Notes: generated by a model not told the origin, from the letters alone. Shown: positions 32,558 through 42,288, numbered from the stretch's first letter. The stretch: DNA of 64,000 bases from Pseudalkalibacillus hwajinpoensis (GCF_039851965.1 NZ_CP156674.1:1860001-1924000); one strand, 5' to 3'. Translations and numbers: made by a program.

Positions 32558-33514
32558 ATGAAAAGATATTTTAAAATCGCTTTGTTATTACCTATAGCTA
32601 CTTTTCTACTAGCGGCTTGCGCTCCTGATCAGTCCGATTCCGATACAGAAGGGAAACTCGTTATTTATACAACCCTCTATCCCCTTGAATACTTCACCGA
32701 ACGAATCGGCGGTGATGAAGTGAAGACGGAGTCCATCATTCCACCTGGCAGCGATGCGCATAGTTTTGAACCGACTACAAAAACGATGACAGAACTCGCA
32801 GAAGCAGATCTTTTCATCTATAACGGTGCTGGCATGGAAGGCTTCGCAGAGGCAGCCAAAGAAACATTACAAAATGAAGATGTAACGGTGATGGAGGCAT
32901 CTGAAGGAATTCATTTCGAGGAATCAGAAGAAGAACACGAGGAGCACGAAGGTCATGCGGAAGAAAGTCATGAGGGTCACGAGCATGGCGACATCAACCC
33001 ACACGTTTGGATTGATCCTCTCTTGGCCATTCAACAGGCTGAAAACATTAAATCTGAAATGATCGACTTAGCACCTGAGAAAAAAGAAACATTCGAAGCA
33101 AATTTTGCATCATTAAAAGAAGATCTTTATGCACTCGATCAGTCATTTAAAGAAATGGTCGAAGCTGCCCCGGAGAAGGAGTTTCTTATTTCTCATGATG
33201 CTTACAGTTATTGGGAGACACGATATGGACTTGAACAACTGAGTGTATCAGGTTTATCTCCTGCCCAGGAACCAACTCAGAAGCAGCTTGAGGATATCAT
33301 TCAAACGGCTGAGGATCATGACCTCTCCTATATGATATTTGAACAGAACGCTACACCGAAGCCCGCTAAGGCAGTGCAACGAGAACTCGGATTTGAAACA
33401 CTTCGTATTCATAATTTATCTGTTTTAACAGAAGAAGATGTGGCGAACAATGAGACGTATTTAACGCTCATGGAAAAGAACATCGAAACAATGAAAAAAG
33501 CACTAAGCGAATAA
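32558..33514 (+). CDS. znuA: Zinc ABC transporter substrate-binding lipoprotein
   Basis: A 318-residue cluster A-I binding protein. The signal peptide ends LLAAC (lipidated Cys21). Zinc ligands are predicted in PGSDAHSFEP, the His of NPHVWIDP, HDAYSYW, and a late acidic residue. A His/Glu-rich loop (EEHEEHEGHAEESHEGHEHG) before NPHVW is typical of zinc rather than manganese binding. No znuB or znuC is adjacent, so it is an orphan component. The second of two adjacent ATGs is best spaced from AAGGAG. Zur-controlled. Confidence 0.9.
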   Translation: MKRYFKIALLLPIATFLLAACAPDQSDSDTEGKLVIYTTLYPLEYFTERIGGDEVKTESIIPPGSDAHSFEPTTKTMTELAEADLFIYNGAGMEGFAEAAKETLQNEDVTVMEASEGIHFEESEEEHEEHEGHAEESHEGHEHGDINPHVWIDPLLAIQQAENIKSEMIDLAPEKKETFEANFASLKEDLYALDQSFKEMVEAAPEKEFLISHDAYSYWETRYGLEQLSVSGLSPAQEPTQKQLEDIIQTAEDHDLSYMIFEQNATPKPAKAVQRELGFETLRIHNLSVLTEEDVANNETYLTLMEKNIETMKKALSE

Positions 33515-33524
33515 CCAAATTAGC

Positions 33525-33554
33525 AAAAAGCCCACTCTGGCGAGCGGGCTTTTT
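33525..33554. terminator. Bidirectional terminator between znuA and camS
   Basis: AAAAAGCCC / GGGCTTTTT with an inner CTC/GAG extension; A and T runs serve both converging genes. Confidence 0.85.
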
Positions 33555-33555
33555 A

Positions 33556-34767
33556 TTATTGATAAATATGAACGAACGGCTCTTCTTCATTTGGATCTTT
33601 TACGATCAAACTTTCTGGTTGACCGTTGCTCGTAATGTAGATAGAGACAGGTAAGTTCTGCGGGAATGTGTCGTTTCGTTTTTTAACGAGACCATTTACG
33701 AACTGGGTAAATGAAATGACTTCCGCTTTACTGTAAAACTGGATCGGAATTTCAACTTTCAACTGGCTAAGTTCATCCTTTTTATAGAATCCTGTTCCAA
33801 TGACACCTACAAAGTTAGGGAAGAAGTCCTGTATTTCACGGGTGAAGTCATCAAACTTCTCAGCTTCTGCAGGGAATTCCTCCTCTGCAGCCGATGAAGG
33901 GAACGCCACGTATTTTTCATTTAAATCTTTCCATGAACCTGGACTCGACTTCCCTTCTTCTACAAATGCACTTGCAACGTAGTTACCAGGAACGACCGAT
34001 TGTCTCGGTTTTTCCATGAATAGAGTGAACATAATTGGTACGTCATGCTCCGCACGTATTTTTTTAATAATAGGCGCAATGGATTCCTTTGCTTTTTCAA
34101 TCACTTCTTGTTTATCAAGATCCACCGATCCTGTGTACTTCAGGCCAGCTTCATCAAGAACGGAGTACGAGTACTCACTATAAAGCGAGAGGGCAATCGA
34201 TACACCGCCAAGCTGCAGTTCATCATCTTTGTTTTGAATGTAGTAGTCCTGTTCGTGAATATAGGAAAGGAATTTCGGATTCTTCTTCTCAGCTTCAATT
34301 ATTTTCTCATACTGAGCTGGATCTTCCTTTACTCCAAGAGACGGATTGAGTCCTTCTTTGTTCTTGTCACTACTACGGTATAACCAGCTGTGAATCTGAT
34401 TAGAATCAAACAGCTGTCCTTCTTTAAAGAAGTATTTCTCAGGGTCAAAGTGTTCTTGAGATAGGCGAATCAATCCTGTTTCCAGACTATCCACATCAAG
34501 TCGATTATCGACTCCAGCCGTTACTAATCCTCTGACCTTTGAAGCGTCCAGCGAGTTCTTCTCTCCATCTTTTTCAAGGACAGAACGATAGTAGGTTTCT
34601 GATGTTTTGATATCTTCACTAACGATCATTTCTTCACTTTTTTCGCCTTCTGAGTCAGGCGTCTTCACTGTGTCTTCCTGCTCGTCCTTCATGAAACTGG
34701 GAACACAGCCTGATAAGACAAGCGATAGGGCCATGATGCTAACGATGAACTGTTGCTTCTTTCGCAT
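33556..34767 (-). CDS. camS: CamS family lipoprotein
   Basis: A 403-residue lipoprotein with signal ending LVLSGC (Cys21), a low-complexity acidic linker, and the CamS domain: VRGLVTAGVDNRLDVDSLET, GLIRLSQEHFDPEKYFF and NFVGVIGTGFYKKDELSQL. In staphylococci the signal peptide of CamS yields a sex-pheromone-like peptide; in bacilli (YerH) the function is unknown. Located after ligA with a 13-bp gap, as in B. subtilis. Exported and membrane-anchored. Confidence 0.9.
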   Translation of the reverse strand: MRKKQQFIVSIMALSLVLSGCVPSFMKDEQEDTVKTPDSEGEKSEEMIVSEDIKTSETYYRSVLEKDGEKNSLDASKVRGLVTAGVDNRLDVDSLETGLIRLSQEHFDPEKYFFKEGQLFDSNQIHSWLYRSSDKNKEGLNPSLGVKEDPAQYEKIIEAEKKNPKFLSYIHEQDYYIQNKDDELQLGGVSIALSLYSEYSYSVLDEAGLKYTGSVDLDKQEVIEKAKESIAPIIKKIRAEHDVPIMFTLFMEKPRQSVVPGNYVASAFVEEGKSSPGSWKDLNEKYVAFPSSAAEEEFPAEAEKFDDFTREIQDFFPNFVGVIGTGFYKKDELSQLKVEIPIQFYSKAEVISFTQFVNGLVKKRNDTFPQNLPVSIYITSNGQPESLIVKDPNEEEPFVHIYQ

Positions 34768-34780
34768 TACTTTTCTCTCC

Positions 34781-36781
34781 TCATTCGTTTAACTCTTCAA
34801 GGAACCTGTTCTCACTCCAAACATCTATGCCAAGACTCTCAGCTTTCTCAAGCTTAGAACCAGCATCTTCCCCAGCAATAACAAGATCGGTGCTATTACT
34901 TACGCTACCTGTCACTTTTGCACCTTGCTCCTCAAGCTTCTTCTTCGCATCTCCACGGCTCAAGTACTCGAGTTTACCTGTTAAGACGACCGTTTTCCCC
35001 GCAAAGACAGAGTCAATCTCTTCAACAGAGACTGGTTTTGGCCCTTTATAAACTGTGTTAACGCCAGCCGCTTTTAGCTCTTCGATTAGTTCATGGACTT
35101 CCTCGTTTTGAAAATAGCGCACAACCGAGTCAGCCATTTTCTGTCCGACTTCATTAATTGCCTCAAGATCTTCAATATTAGCCTCTATCAGGCTATCGAT
35201 TGAGCCGAATTGTTGGGCAAGCGTCCTCGCTGCTTTAGCACCTACATGACGAATGCCAAGACCAAATAACAATTTTTCGAGCGAATTTTCTTTAGAAACG
35301 CGAATGGCTTCAAGAAGGTTCGAAACGGACTTTTCTCCCATCCGTTCAAGCTCAATTAGTTGCTCATGCGTTAGCTGATAAATGTCAGCAACATCGTGGA
35401 TTAACTCTTCACGGAACAGCTGGGTAATGACGCGTTCCCCGAGTCCATCAATGTTCATCGCATTACGTGATACAAAATGAATCAAACCTTCGCGAAGCTG
35501 TGCAGGACACTTCGGATTAATGCATCTGAGTGCAACCTCTTCCTCAAGACGAACGAGGTCACTCCCACATTCAGGACAGTGCTCGGGCATTGAAAAAGCT
35601 TCTTCCTCCCCGGTGCGGTGTTCCTCAATAACAGAAACAACCTCCGGAATAATATCTCCCGCTTTCTTAACAACAACATAGTCTCCGATTTTGATGTCTT
35701 TCTCTCGGATCAAATCTTCATTATGAAGGGAAGCACGCTGAACGGTTGTTCCAGCCACTAGAACAGGCTCAAGGAGAGCTGTTGGCGTCACAACGCCCGT
35801 CCTACCAACATTAAGTTCAATGCTAAGAAGCTTAGTCACTACTTCCTCGGCCGGAAATTTATAAGCAATTGCCCAGCGAGGACTTTTAGCAGTAAACCCT
35901 AGCTCTTCCTGCTGCCGAAGCGCATCAACTTTTACGACGATTCCATCAATTTCATAGGACAGATCAGGGCGTCTCTCAGACCACCCTCCTATATACTCAA
36001 TCACATCTTCAATAGTGTTACAGCGTTTCCACTCGGGATTTGTTTTGAACCCAAGTTCCTTAAGAAAATCAAGTCCATCGGAATGCGAGTCGATTTCTTT
36101 TCCATCAACCGTTCCAACGCCGTACACAAAAATGGAAAGGTTCCGACTTGCAGCAATTTTGGGATTCAGTTGACGAAGAGAACCGGCCGCTGCATTTCGA
36201 GGATTTGCAAATAGATCCTGGTCATTTTCCTCTCGATCTTTATTCAATTTCATGAAGGAAGGTTTTGGCATATATGCCTCCCCTCGAACTTCCATACTCA
36301 CATTTTCACTGAGTCGAAGAGGGATCGCAGGGATCGTCTTCAAATTCTGTGTGATGTCTTCACCAACCGTTCCATCACCTCGTGTAGCTCCGCGAACAAG
36401 AATGCCATCTTCATAAATAAGAGAAACTGCAAGACCATCAATTTTTAATTCACATACATATGAAAAGTTTTCGCCAATTCTGTCACGTACACGACGGTCG
36501 AAGTCTTTCAACTCGTCTTCCCCGAATGCATTACCGAGACTTAGCATCGGAACCCTATGCTCCACTTTCTGAAAGCCTTGAAGTGGAGCGCCCCCAACAC
36601 GCTGTGTCGGAGAGTCATTAGTTTGAAGCTCAGGATTTTCTTCTTCAAGAGAAAGAAGTTCATTCATCATTCGATCGTATTCTGCATCTGGAACGCTTGG
36701 TTGATCGAGTACATGATACTCATAATTATAGTGATTTAAGAGCTGACGAAGCTCTTCGATGCGTTTAGCATTTTGTTCCAT
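34781..36781 (-). CDS. ligA: NAD-dependent DNA ligase
   Basis: A 666-residue LigA with domain Ia (YHVLDQPSVPDAEYDRM), adenylation motif CELKIDGLAVS with the AMP-accepting Lys113, the OB fold (NVGRTGVVTPTALLEPV), a four-Cys zinc finger (CPECGSDL ... CINPKCPAQ), helix-hairpin-helix repeats and a C-terminal BRCT domain (GKTVVLTGKLEYLSRGDAKK). The ATG is chosen because AAGGTGAGG lies seven bases upstream; an in-frame TTG two codons earlier is the alternative. It seals replication and repair nicks and lies 23 bp after pcrA. Confidence 0.96.
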   Translation of the reverse strand: MEQNAKRIEELRQLLNHYNYEYHVLDQPSVPDAEYDRMMNELLSLEEENPELQTNDSPTQRVGGAPLQGFQKVEHRVPMLSLGNAFGEDELKDFDRRVRDRIGENFSYVCELKIDGLAVSLIYEDGILVRGATRGDGTVGEDITQNLKTIPAIPLRLSENVSMEVRGEAYMPKPSFMKLNKDREENDQDLFANPRNAAAGSLRQLNPKIAASRNLSIFVYGVGTVDGKEIDSHSDGLDFLKELGFKTNPEWKRCNTIEDVIEYIGGWSERRPDLSYEIDGIVVKVDALRQQEELGFTAKSPRWAIAYKFPAEEVVTKLLSIELNVGRTGVVTPTALLEPVLVAGTTVQRASLHNEDLIREKDIKIGDYVVVKKAGDIIPEVVSVIEEHRTGEEEAFSMPEHCPECGSDLVRLEEEVALRCINPKCPAQLREGLIHFVSRNAMNIDGLGERVITQLFREELIHDVADIYQLTHEQLIELERMGEKSVSNLLEAIRVSKENSLEKLLFGLGIRHVGAKAARTLAQQFGSIDSLIEANIEDLEAINEVGQKMADSVVRYFQNEEVHELIEELKAAGVNTVYKGPKPVSVEEIDSVFAGKTVVLTGKLEYLSRGDAKKKLEEQGAKVTGSVSNSTDLVIAGEDAGSKLEKAESLGIDVWSENRFLEELNE

Positions 36782-36804
36782 CGTCAAACCTCACCTTCTA
36801 ATGG

Positions 36805-39018
36805 CTATTGCTTTTCAATCGGGGCAAACTTCGCCAGGAGACGCTTAATCCCTACTGGGTTAGGGAAGGCAATATCAAGCTCTGTTGAGTCGCCTTCACC
36901 TTTAACGCTAACAACCGTTCCAACTCCCCATTTGCGATGACTAGCTTTGTCACCCACCTTCCAGTCAAGCGAGTCACCTCCAGTTGACGTTAGCTGAGGT
37001 CTTCGTGGATGCTTCGGCGTAGCCGATCTTGAAGAACGCGGGCTTGAGAACGGAGATGCAGGCTTTTCCTGCCCTTCTTTTTCTAGCAATTCTTCCGGAA
37101 TTTCTCCGATAAAACGGGATACCGGGTTTGTATTAGTCTTACCATAAAGCGTACGAAGACGAGCGTTTGTTAAGAAAAGCTCTTCCTCAGCCCTCGTGAT
37201 TCCTACATAGGCAAGACGGCGCTCCTCTTCCATTTCCTCTTCTTCAAAGAGTGAGCGACTATGAGGGAAAACCCCTTCTTCCATACCGATTAAGAAGACT
37301 ACAGGGAACTCTAATCCTTTTGCAGAGTGAAGCGTCATAAGGGTAACAGCTTCCTTCTGTTCGTTTTCATCTTCATCTAGCTTATCTATATCTGCTACAA
37401 GAGCAAGGTCAGTTAGAAACGCAATAAGGCTTTTATCTTCACTTGCCTTTTCAAATTCTTGAGTAACAGATAAGAATTCATCAATGTTCTCTAATCGTGT
37501 TTGAGCTTCAATCGTATTCTCGTTTCTTAAAGAATCGCGGTAACCTGACTTATCAATCACTTCCTCAACAAGTTCAGACACAGCCAGATACTCCTGCATC
37601 TGTGTCCAATTCGCCATTTGATTGCCGAACGTTCGAAGCGATTTTGTAAATCGTGCCCCAAGTCCAATTTGCTCCACCTCTTGAAGTGCTGTGAAAATTG
37701 AAATATCCTGGTTGGCAGCATACTGAGCAACTTTATCCATTGTAGACGCCCCAACACCCCGTTTTGGTACATTCACAATTCGTAATAGACTGATATCATC
37801 ATCTGGATTTGCAATCAAACGAAGATAAGCAAGCACATCTTTAATTTCTTTTCGATCATAGAACTTTGTTCCGCCGACAATGTTGTACGTAATATTGGAT
37901 TTATTTAAAATTTCCTCGACGACCCGGGACTGAGCATTTGTGCGGTAAAGAATCGCAATCTGAGAATTTGTGCGCTTCCCGCTATTCACCATATCAAGAA
38001 TCTTCCCAGTTACAAAACGACTTTCATCATGCTCATCATTACCCTGGAAGTACGTAATATGAGGGCCATCTTGATTATCTGTCCAGAGCTTTTTCGGTTT
38101 ACGATTCATATTGTTTTCAATCACAATATTTGCAGCTTGGAGAATTTTCTTAGTGGACCGGTAATTCTGTTCAAGAAAAATAGCTCGCGCGCTTGGATAG
38201 TCTTTCTCGAATGAAAGGATATTCTGAATATCAGCACCACGCCAGCGATAAATGGACTGATCAGAGTCACCAACAACACAGAGATTCTGATATTTTTCAG
38301 CCATTAATTTAACAAGTACATATTGGGCTTTGTTCGTATCCTGATACTCATCAACATGAATATACTGGAATTTACGCTGATAGAACTCAAGTACTTCAGG
38401 CACTTTCTTGAAAAGCGTTATTGTACGCATGATCAAGTCATCGAAATCAAGGGCCTGATTTTTTCGCAGCTGTTTCTGATACTGCTCGTACACATCTGAA
38501 ACAACGCTCTCATAAGGTCCTTTTGCGTTAGCTTTATAATCCTCAGGCGTCTCGAGTTCATTCTTCGCAGAGCTAATGCTACCGAGAATGCCTCTAGGCT
38601 CGAATTTCTTCGGATCCACGTTCTGTTCTTTCAATATTTTCTTAATAACCGTTAGCTGATCGCCTGAATCAAGAATGGTAAAATTACGATTAATTCCGAT
38701 ACGATCTCCATCTCTTCTTAGAATTCGCACACACATCGAGTGGAACGTGGAAATCCAGATGTCCTCTGCAACAGGACCAGTAATGGAGTTCACTCGCTCT
38801 CTCATCTCTCGTGCGGCCTTATTCGTAAATGTGATCGCAAGAATGTTCCAAGGGGAAACTTGCTTCTCAACAAGTAAGTAAGCAATCCGATGCGTTAGTA
38901 CCCTTGTTTTCCCACTTCCAGCACCGGCCATAATTAAGAGCGGTCCGTCCGTATGCTTGACCGCTTCCTGCTGTTCAGGGTTCAACCCGTTTAATAATTT
39001 ATCAACTATTCGCTGCAT
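36805..39018 (-). CDS. pcrA: ATP-dependent 3'-5' DNA helicase PcrA
   Basis: A 737-residue SF1A helicase. Q motif LNPEQQEAV, Walker A GAGSGKTRVL, motif Ia ITFTNKAA, Walker B DEYQDTN, motif III GDSDQSIYRWRGA, motif IV QNYRS, motif V LMTLHSAKGLEF and motif VI YVGITRAEEEL are all present. A C-terminal linker and Tudor-like RNA-polymerase-binding domain (WKVGDKASHRKWGVGTVVSV) end the protein. It acts in repair, rolling-circle replication and clearing stalled polymerase. In the pcrB-pcrA-ligA-camS series. Confidence 0.97.
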   Translation of the reverse strand: MQRIVDKLLNGLNPEQQEAVKHTDGPLLIMAGAGSGKTRVLTHRIAYLLVEKQVSPWNILAITFTNKAAREMRERVNSITGPVAEDIWISTFHSMCVRILRRDGDRIGINRNFTILDSGDQLTVIKKILKEQNVDPKKFEPRGILGSISSAKNELETPEDYKANAKGPYESVVSDVYEQYQKQLRKNQALDFDDLIMRTITLFKKVPEVLEFYQRKFQYIHVDEYQDTNKAQYVLVKLMAEKYQNLCVVGDSDQSIYRWRGADIQNILSFEKDYPSARAIFLEQNYRSTKKILQAANIVIENNMNRKPKKLWTDNQDGPHITYFQGNDEHDESRFVTGKILDMVNSGKRTNSQIAILYRTNAQSRVVEEILNKSNITYNIVGGTKFYDRKEIKDVLAYLRLIANPDDDISLLRIVNVPKRGVGASTMDKVAQYAANQDISIFTALQEVEQIGLGARFTKSLRTFGNQMANWTQMQEYLAVSELVEEVIDKSGYRDSLRNENTIEAQTRLENIDEFLSVTQEFEKASEDKSLIAFLTDLALVADIDKLDEDENEQKEAVTLMTLHSAKGLEFPVVFLIGMEEGVFPHSRSLFEEEEMEEERRLAYVGITRAEEELFLTNARLRTLYGKTNTNPVSRFIGEIPEELLEKEGQEKPASPFSSPRSSRSATPKHPRRPQLTSTGGDSLDWKVGDKASHRKWGVGTVVSVKGEGDSTELDIAFPNPVGIKRLLAKFAPIEKQ

Positions 39019-39081
39019 GTTTTCGCACTCCTTACAAACATATGTTCTTATCTCTTATTTTATCTCATCGACTGGAGAGAA

Positions 39082-39771
39082 TCAATTTCCTTTAACGGCA
39101 GCAACTGTTTTAATCGCCTGCTTTACATTATCGTATATACTATTCCCTACAATAACAGTATCAGCATAAGCTGCCATTTCTTTCGCTTTCTCAGGAGAAT
39201 CAATACCTCCACCATAGAATAGCTGTGTATCATCAAGCACATTGCTGACTCTTCGAACAAGATCCGCATCACCGTACGTACCGCTATACTCCACATAAAA
39301 AATTGGCAGCTTGAACATCTTCTCTGCCATTCGTGCGTAAGCAAGCACATCGTCCTCATCAATTGTTGTATTCGCAGAAGTCAGCCTGGCTACCTTCGAG
39401 TCACTATTCAGGATACAATACCCTTCCATGATAATTTCATCCCAATTCATAATTTCACCGAATTCTTTTACCGCTTCATGATGCAAGCCCGTTACCCAGC
39501 GACTGTCTTCGGTATTCAATACTGTCGGAATAAAGTAGAAATCAAACCCAGGCGTCACAGCTTCAACCGTTGACACCTCAAGAGCACATGGTACAGCGTA
39601 ACGGCGAATTCTTGCAAGCAAATCCAACGTACGATCAAGCGTCACACCATCACTGCCCCCAACAATCACCGCATCCGTCCCAGACTCACAAATCGCCTCA
39701 AGATCATAATCCTCAATTTCCTTATTCGGATCAAGCTTGAATACATGCTTCCACTCTCGAAAATCAAACAT
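39082..39771 (-). CDS. pcrB: Heptaprenylglyceryl phosphate synthase PcrB
   Basis: A 229-residue TIM-barrel prenyltransferase starting MFDFREWKHVFKLDPNKE, with the start set by GGAGGAAGGG upstream. Phosphate-binding loops AVIVGGSDGVTL, YVEYSGTYG and FYGGGIDSPEKA are conserved. It joins heptaprenyl diphosphate to glycerol 1-phosphate, giving an archaeal-type ether lipid precursor. Followed by pcrA after 63 bp. Confidence 0.94.
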   Translation of the reverse strand: MFDFREWKHVFKLDPNKEIEDYDLEAICESGTDAVIVGGSDGVTLDRTLDLLARIRRYAVPCALEVSTVEAVTPGFDFYFIPTVLNTEDSRWVTGLHHEAVKEFGEIMNWDEIIMEGYCILNSDSKVARLTSANTTIDEDDVLAYARMAEKMFKLPIFYVEYSGTYGDADLVRRVSNVLDDTQLFYGGGIDSPEKAKEMAAYADTVIVGNSIYDNVKQAIKTVAAVKGN

Positions 39772-39822
39772 CCTAACCCTTCCTCCCACTTTTCCTCATA
39801 CGTTGGATTATATCAAAAAACA

Positions 39823-39932
39823 CACGAAAAGCGGAAGTGGGCGTTTAGACTCGACAGGCACTGGAGCCTTTCAAATTGAACACGTCTTTTGTGTTCGAGT
39901 TGAAAGGTGAAGTGACCGAGAGTCTGCCCACT
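39823..39932 (+). repeat. Long imperfect palindrome, dispersed element copy A
   Basis: Starts GAAAAGCGGAAGTGGGCG. AGTGGGC (39836) pairs with GCCCACT (ending 39932), AGACTC with GAGTCT, CACT..GCCTTTCAA with TTGAAAGGTGAAGTG, and GAACAC with GTGTTC around a short loop near 39886. The transcript would form one roughly 97-nt hairpin. Related half-copies lie 120 bp downstream and near 26.9 kb. Confidence 0.75.
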
Positions 39933-39942
39933 GCAGCTAGAT

Positions 39943-40001
39943 CACGAAAAGCGGAAGTGGGCGTTTAGACCCGACAGGCACTGAAGCCATCCAAATTGAA
40001 C
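39943..40001 (+). repeat. Dispersed element copy B (left arm only)
   Basis: Nearly identical to the first 59 bases of copy A, in the same orientation and offset by exactly 120 bp, but the matching right arm is absent. Confidence 0.75.
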
Positions 40002-40059
40002 CTACTCTTCGTGCACTTCATATAAGAAACCACTTCATATATCTTCTTCCCCAGCAAAA

Positions 40060-40088
40060 ACAAAAATGAGCCGACTTTTCGGCTCATT
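40060..40088 (-). terminator. yerC terminator
   Basis: Perfect AATGAGCCGA / TCGGCTCATT stem, 4-nt loop, T-rich tail on the minus strand. Confidence 0.8.
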
Positions 40089-40092
40089 CTCT

Positions 40093-40389
40093 CTACTCTT
40101 TATTATGGACGCGATCAAGTGTCATTTGATAGCCATCGTTTCCGTAATTCAGGCTTCGTTTCACACGCGAGATCGTCGCTGTGCTTGCGCCTGTTTCCGT
40201 TTCGATTTTGTGATAAGTAAATCCTTCTCGAAGCATACGGGCTACTTCTAATCGTTGCGCAAGTGATTGAATCTCATTCACCGTCGCTAGATCATCAAAA
40301 AATAAATAGCACTCTTCAAGATCTTTTAATGAAAGAATTGATTCAAATAGTTGATCAAGCGTCTTCCCTCGAAGTTTATCAATTTGCAT
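40093..40389 (-). CDS. yerC: YerC/YecD family TrpR-like regulator
   Basis: A 98-residue helical protein: MQIDKLRGKTLDQLFESILS, LKDLEECYLFFDDL, then the TrpR-type HTH (SLAQRLEVARMLREGFTYHK, TGASTATISRVKRSL). It is nearly superimposable on B. subtilis YerC as I recall it. ATG is preferred over a GTG three codons upstream because of the conserved MQIDKLRG start, although the SD is about 12 bases away. Target genes are unknown. Same location between the adenine deaminase gene and pcrB as in B. subtilis. Confidence 0.88.
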   Translation of the reverse strand: MQIDKLRGKTLDQLFESILSLKDLEECYLFFDDLATVNEIQSLAQRLEVARMLREGFTYHKIETETGASTATISRVKRSLNYGNDGYQMTLDRVHNKE

Positions 40390-40548
40390 TGGTACCACAC
40401 TCTCCTTACTCGATTATGTATCGTTCTATTCATTACACTCGTTACAAGCTTTGTGATTGGCGTCATTTTCCCACGTTTTTTTCATTTTAACAGTCTAACG
40501 GAATAAAATCATATGCTTTACTTCGTTAAGTGATTACTCTGTTATAGT

Positions 40549-42288
40549 TTAACGCATTATTGAAGGAAAAAGCACCATTTTTCTCTTTACATCATAAATT
40601 CCTTGCTGTGTCAACCGGATAAATGGTAAATGTGTCGATGAAAAGAACAACAGGCTATAAACCGGATCCCCGAACGCATAGCCTCTTTTCTCAAGTTCAA
40701 CGATCATTCTCTGCTCTTCTTTCATAATTTGCTCCATTGGAAGCGCAGACATTTTACCCATTAACGGAAGAAGAATTTCAGCAATCACTTCTTCATCTTC
40801 AACAAGAACGATTCCTCCACCAATCTGTCGAACCCGGTTAAACGCGGCGATCATATCGACTTTCTTTTTACCGATAACGATAAAATCACCTGTGTTTGAA
40901 AAGCTGCTGGCAAAGCCATTCACCTTATTTGCAAAGCCTTTAATAATGGTATTCACACGCCATTCGCCTTCTTGACTTAATAGCATAATGAAGCTTTCAT
41001 CAGAACCCGCTGGCAACTCTTCCACTGAAGTTTCAACAGATAAGTTGTAGGGCTTTGTAATGACTGCGTTGATCATTTCAATTCCAGCTGGTCCCGAGAA
41101 GGTTAAGTCATTTTCCTTTAGCTCCCACTCTTCCGCAACAGGAGAGAGACCATGTTCTTCCCAATCAAATGACCAATCCTGCTCGACTTCTATGCCATTA
41201 CGCTTCAGCCATTTCCCGCGTGCAAGCACAGACAAAGGGAGAGGTTTATCACTTGATTCAAGAATGTTGATATGTGCAAGCCTTCCAGGTGCAATCATAC
41301 CATGTGTGTCGCTAATACCGTAATGATTTGCGACATTATATGACACCATAGAATAAGCATCCTCAGCAGGCACTCCTTTTTCAAGGGCAATGGAAATGAG
41401 GTGATCTGTCATTCCCTGTTCGAGGAAGGAAGGCGTAGAACCATCCGTATTCATCATTACCCTATCAAAAGACGTTACTCCCTTTTTCAAAAGCGACTCG
41501 AGAATCACAGGTAAATCCGGCCTAATCGATGAATATCGAAGTGACGTCATCATTCCCATCTCAAGTCGACGAAGTGCTTCCTCACCTGTCATAGCTTCAT
41601 GATCACATGATACTCCAAACAGACCCATCTTTGTTAATGTTTTCAGAGATGCTCCAGGAAGATGACCTTCAATCGGCTTCCCTAATCTTCTTGTTTCTTG
41701 CATCCAATCAAGAATTTCATCATTTCCATCAAGGACTTCAGGCCAGGCAGTTAGTTCCCCACCCTGTATAACAAGCGGATGAGCTAGCCATTCCCGCATA
41801 TGTTTGTTTGTAATCGCCTCTTCTTCAAGAAGCTGTGTTTGGGAATCATAACGCGCCCACCAGTACATTGAAACAGGAAATCGATCCAGCTCTTCAATTA
41901 TTGTAAGCGCTTTCTTTTGTGTCAAACCGAGTAGGAAAAGAAGGTTATCATTCATCAATGTAGTTGTTCCCCGTTCAGATGCATAGCGTGCCAATGTCAG
42001 GGGATTATATAGTTGAAACGGATGGGCATGCGGCTCTATATAACCTGGTACAAGGCACTGGCCTTTACAGTCAATCCATTCCGTATCTGGATGTTTCTCA
42101 GGAAGCTCGTCACCAACATAGACGATTCGATCTTCGTATACCCATATATTCGATGTAACCCATTTTTTCAATCCATTGTTTAAGTAAGTTGCGTTATAGA
42201 AAACGATTGATGGAGGCAACTCGAGAGACACAACTTGAACTTGTTTTCGCAATTGTTGCTTGGTCCATAAGTTTTTTCGTTTTGGCAT
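40549..42288 (-). CDS. Adenine deaminase-family amidohydrolase (YerA-like)
   Basis: A 579-residue two-domain amidohydrolase. Metal ligands begin with EPHAHPF (His87, His89); GHLPGAS, SCDHEAMTGEEAL and MMNTDGSTPSF follow, and an adenine-deaminase C-terminal domain is clear (GFANKVNGFASSFSNTGDFI, VRQIGGGIVLVEDEEV). The gene beside purD in B. subtilis is yerA, annotated as putative adenine deaminase. Conversion of adenine to hypoxanthine would feed purine salvage. Start chosen six bases after GAGGG. The ADE1-type identity is not certain because catalytic positions were not all checked. Confidence 0.8.
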   Translation of the reverse strand: MPKRKNLWTKQQLRKQVQVVSLELPPSIVFYNATYLNNGLKKWVTSNIWVYEDRIVYVGDELPEKHPDTEWIDCKGQCLVPGYIEPHAHPFQLYNPLTLARYASERGTTTLMNDNLLFLLGLTQKKALTIIEELDRFPVSMYWWARYDSQTQLLEEEAITNKHMREWLAHPLVIQGGELTAWPEVLDGNDEILDWMQETRRLGKPIEGHLPGASLKTLTKMGLFGVSCDHEAMTGEEALRRLEMGMMTSLRYSSIRPDLPVILESLLKKGVTSFDRVMMNTDGSTPSFLEQGMTDHLISIALEKGVPAEDAYSMVSYNVANHYGISDTHGMIAPGRLAHINILESSDKPLPLSVLARGKWLKRNGIEVEQDWSFDWEEHGLSPVAEEWELKENDLTFSGPAGIEMINAVITKPYNLSVETSVEELPAGSDESFIMLLSQEGEWRVNTIIKGFANKVNGFASSFSNTGDFIVIGKKKVDMIAAFNRVRQIGGGIVLVEDEEVIAEILLPLMGKMSALPMEQIMKEEQRMIVELEKRGYAFGDPVYSLLFFSSTHLPFIRLTQQGIYDVKRKMVLFPSIMR

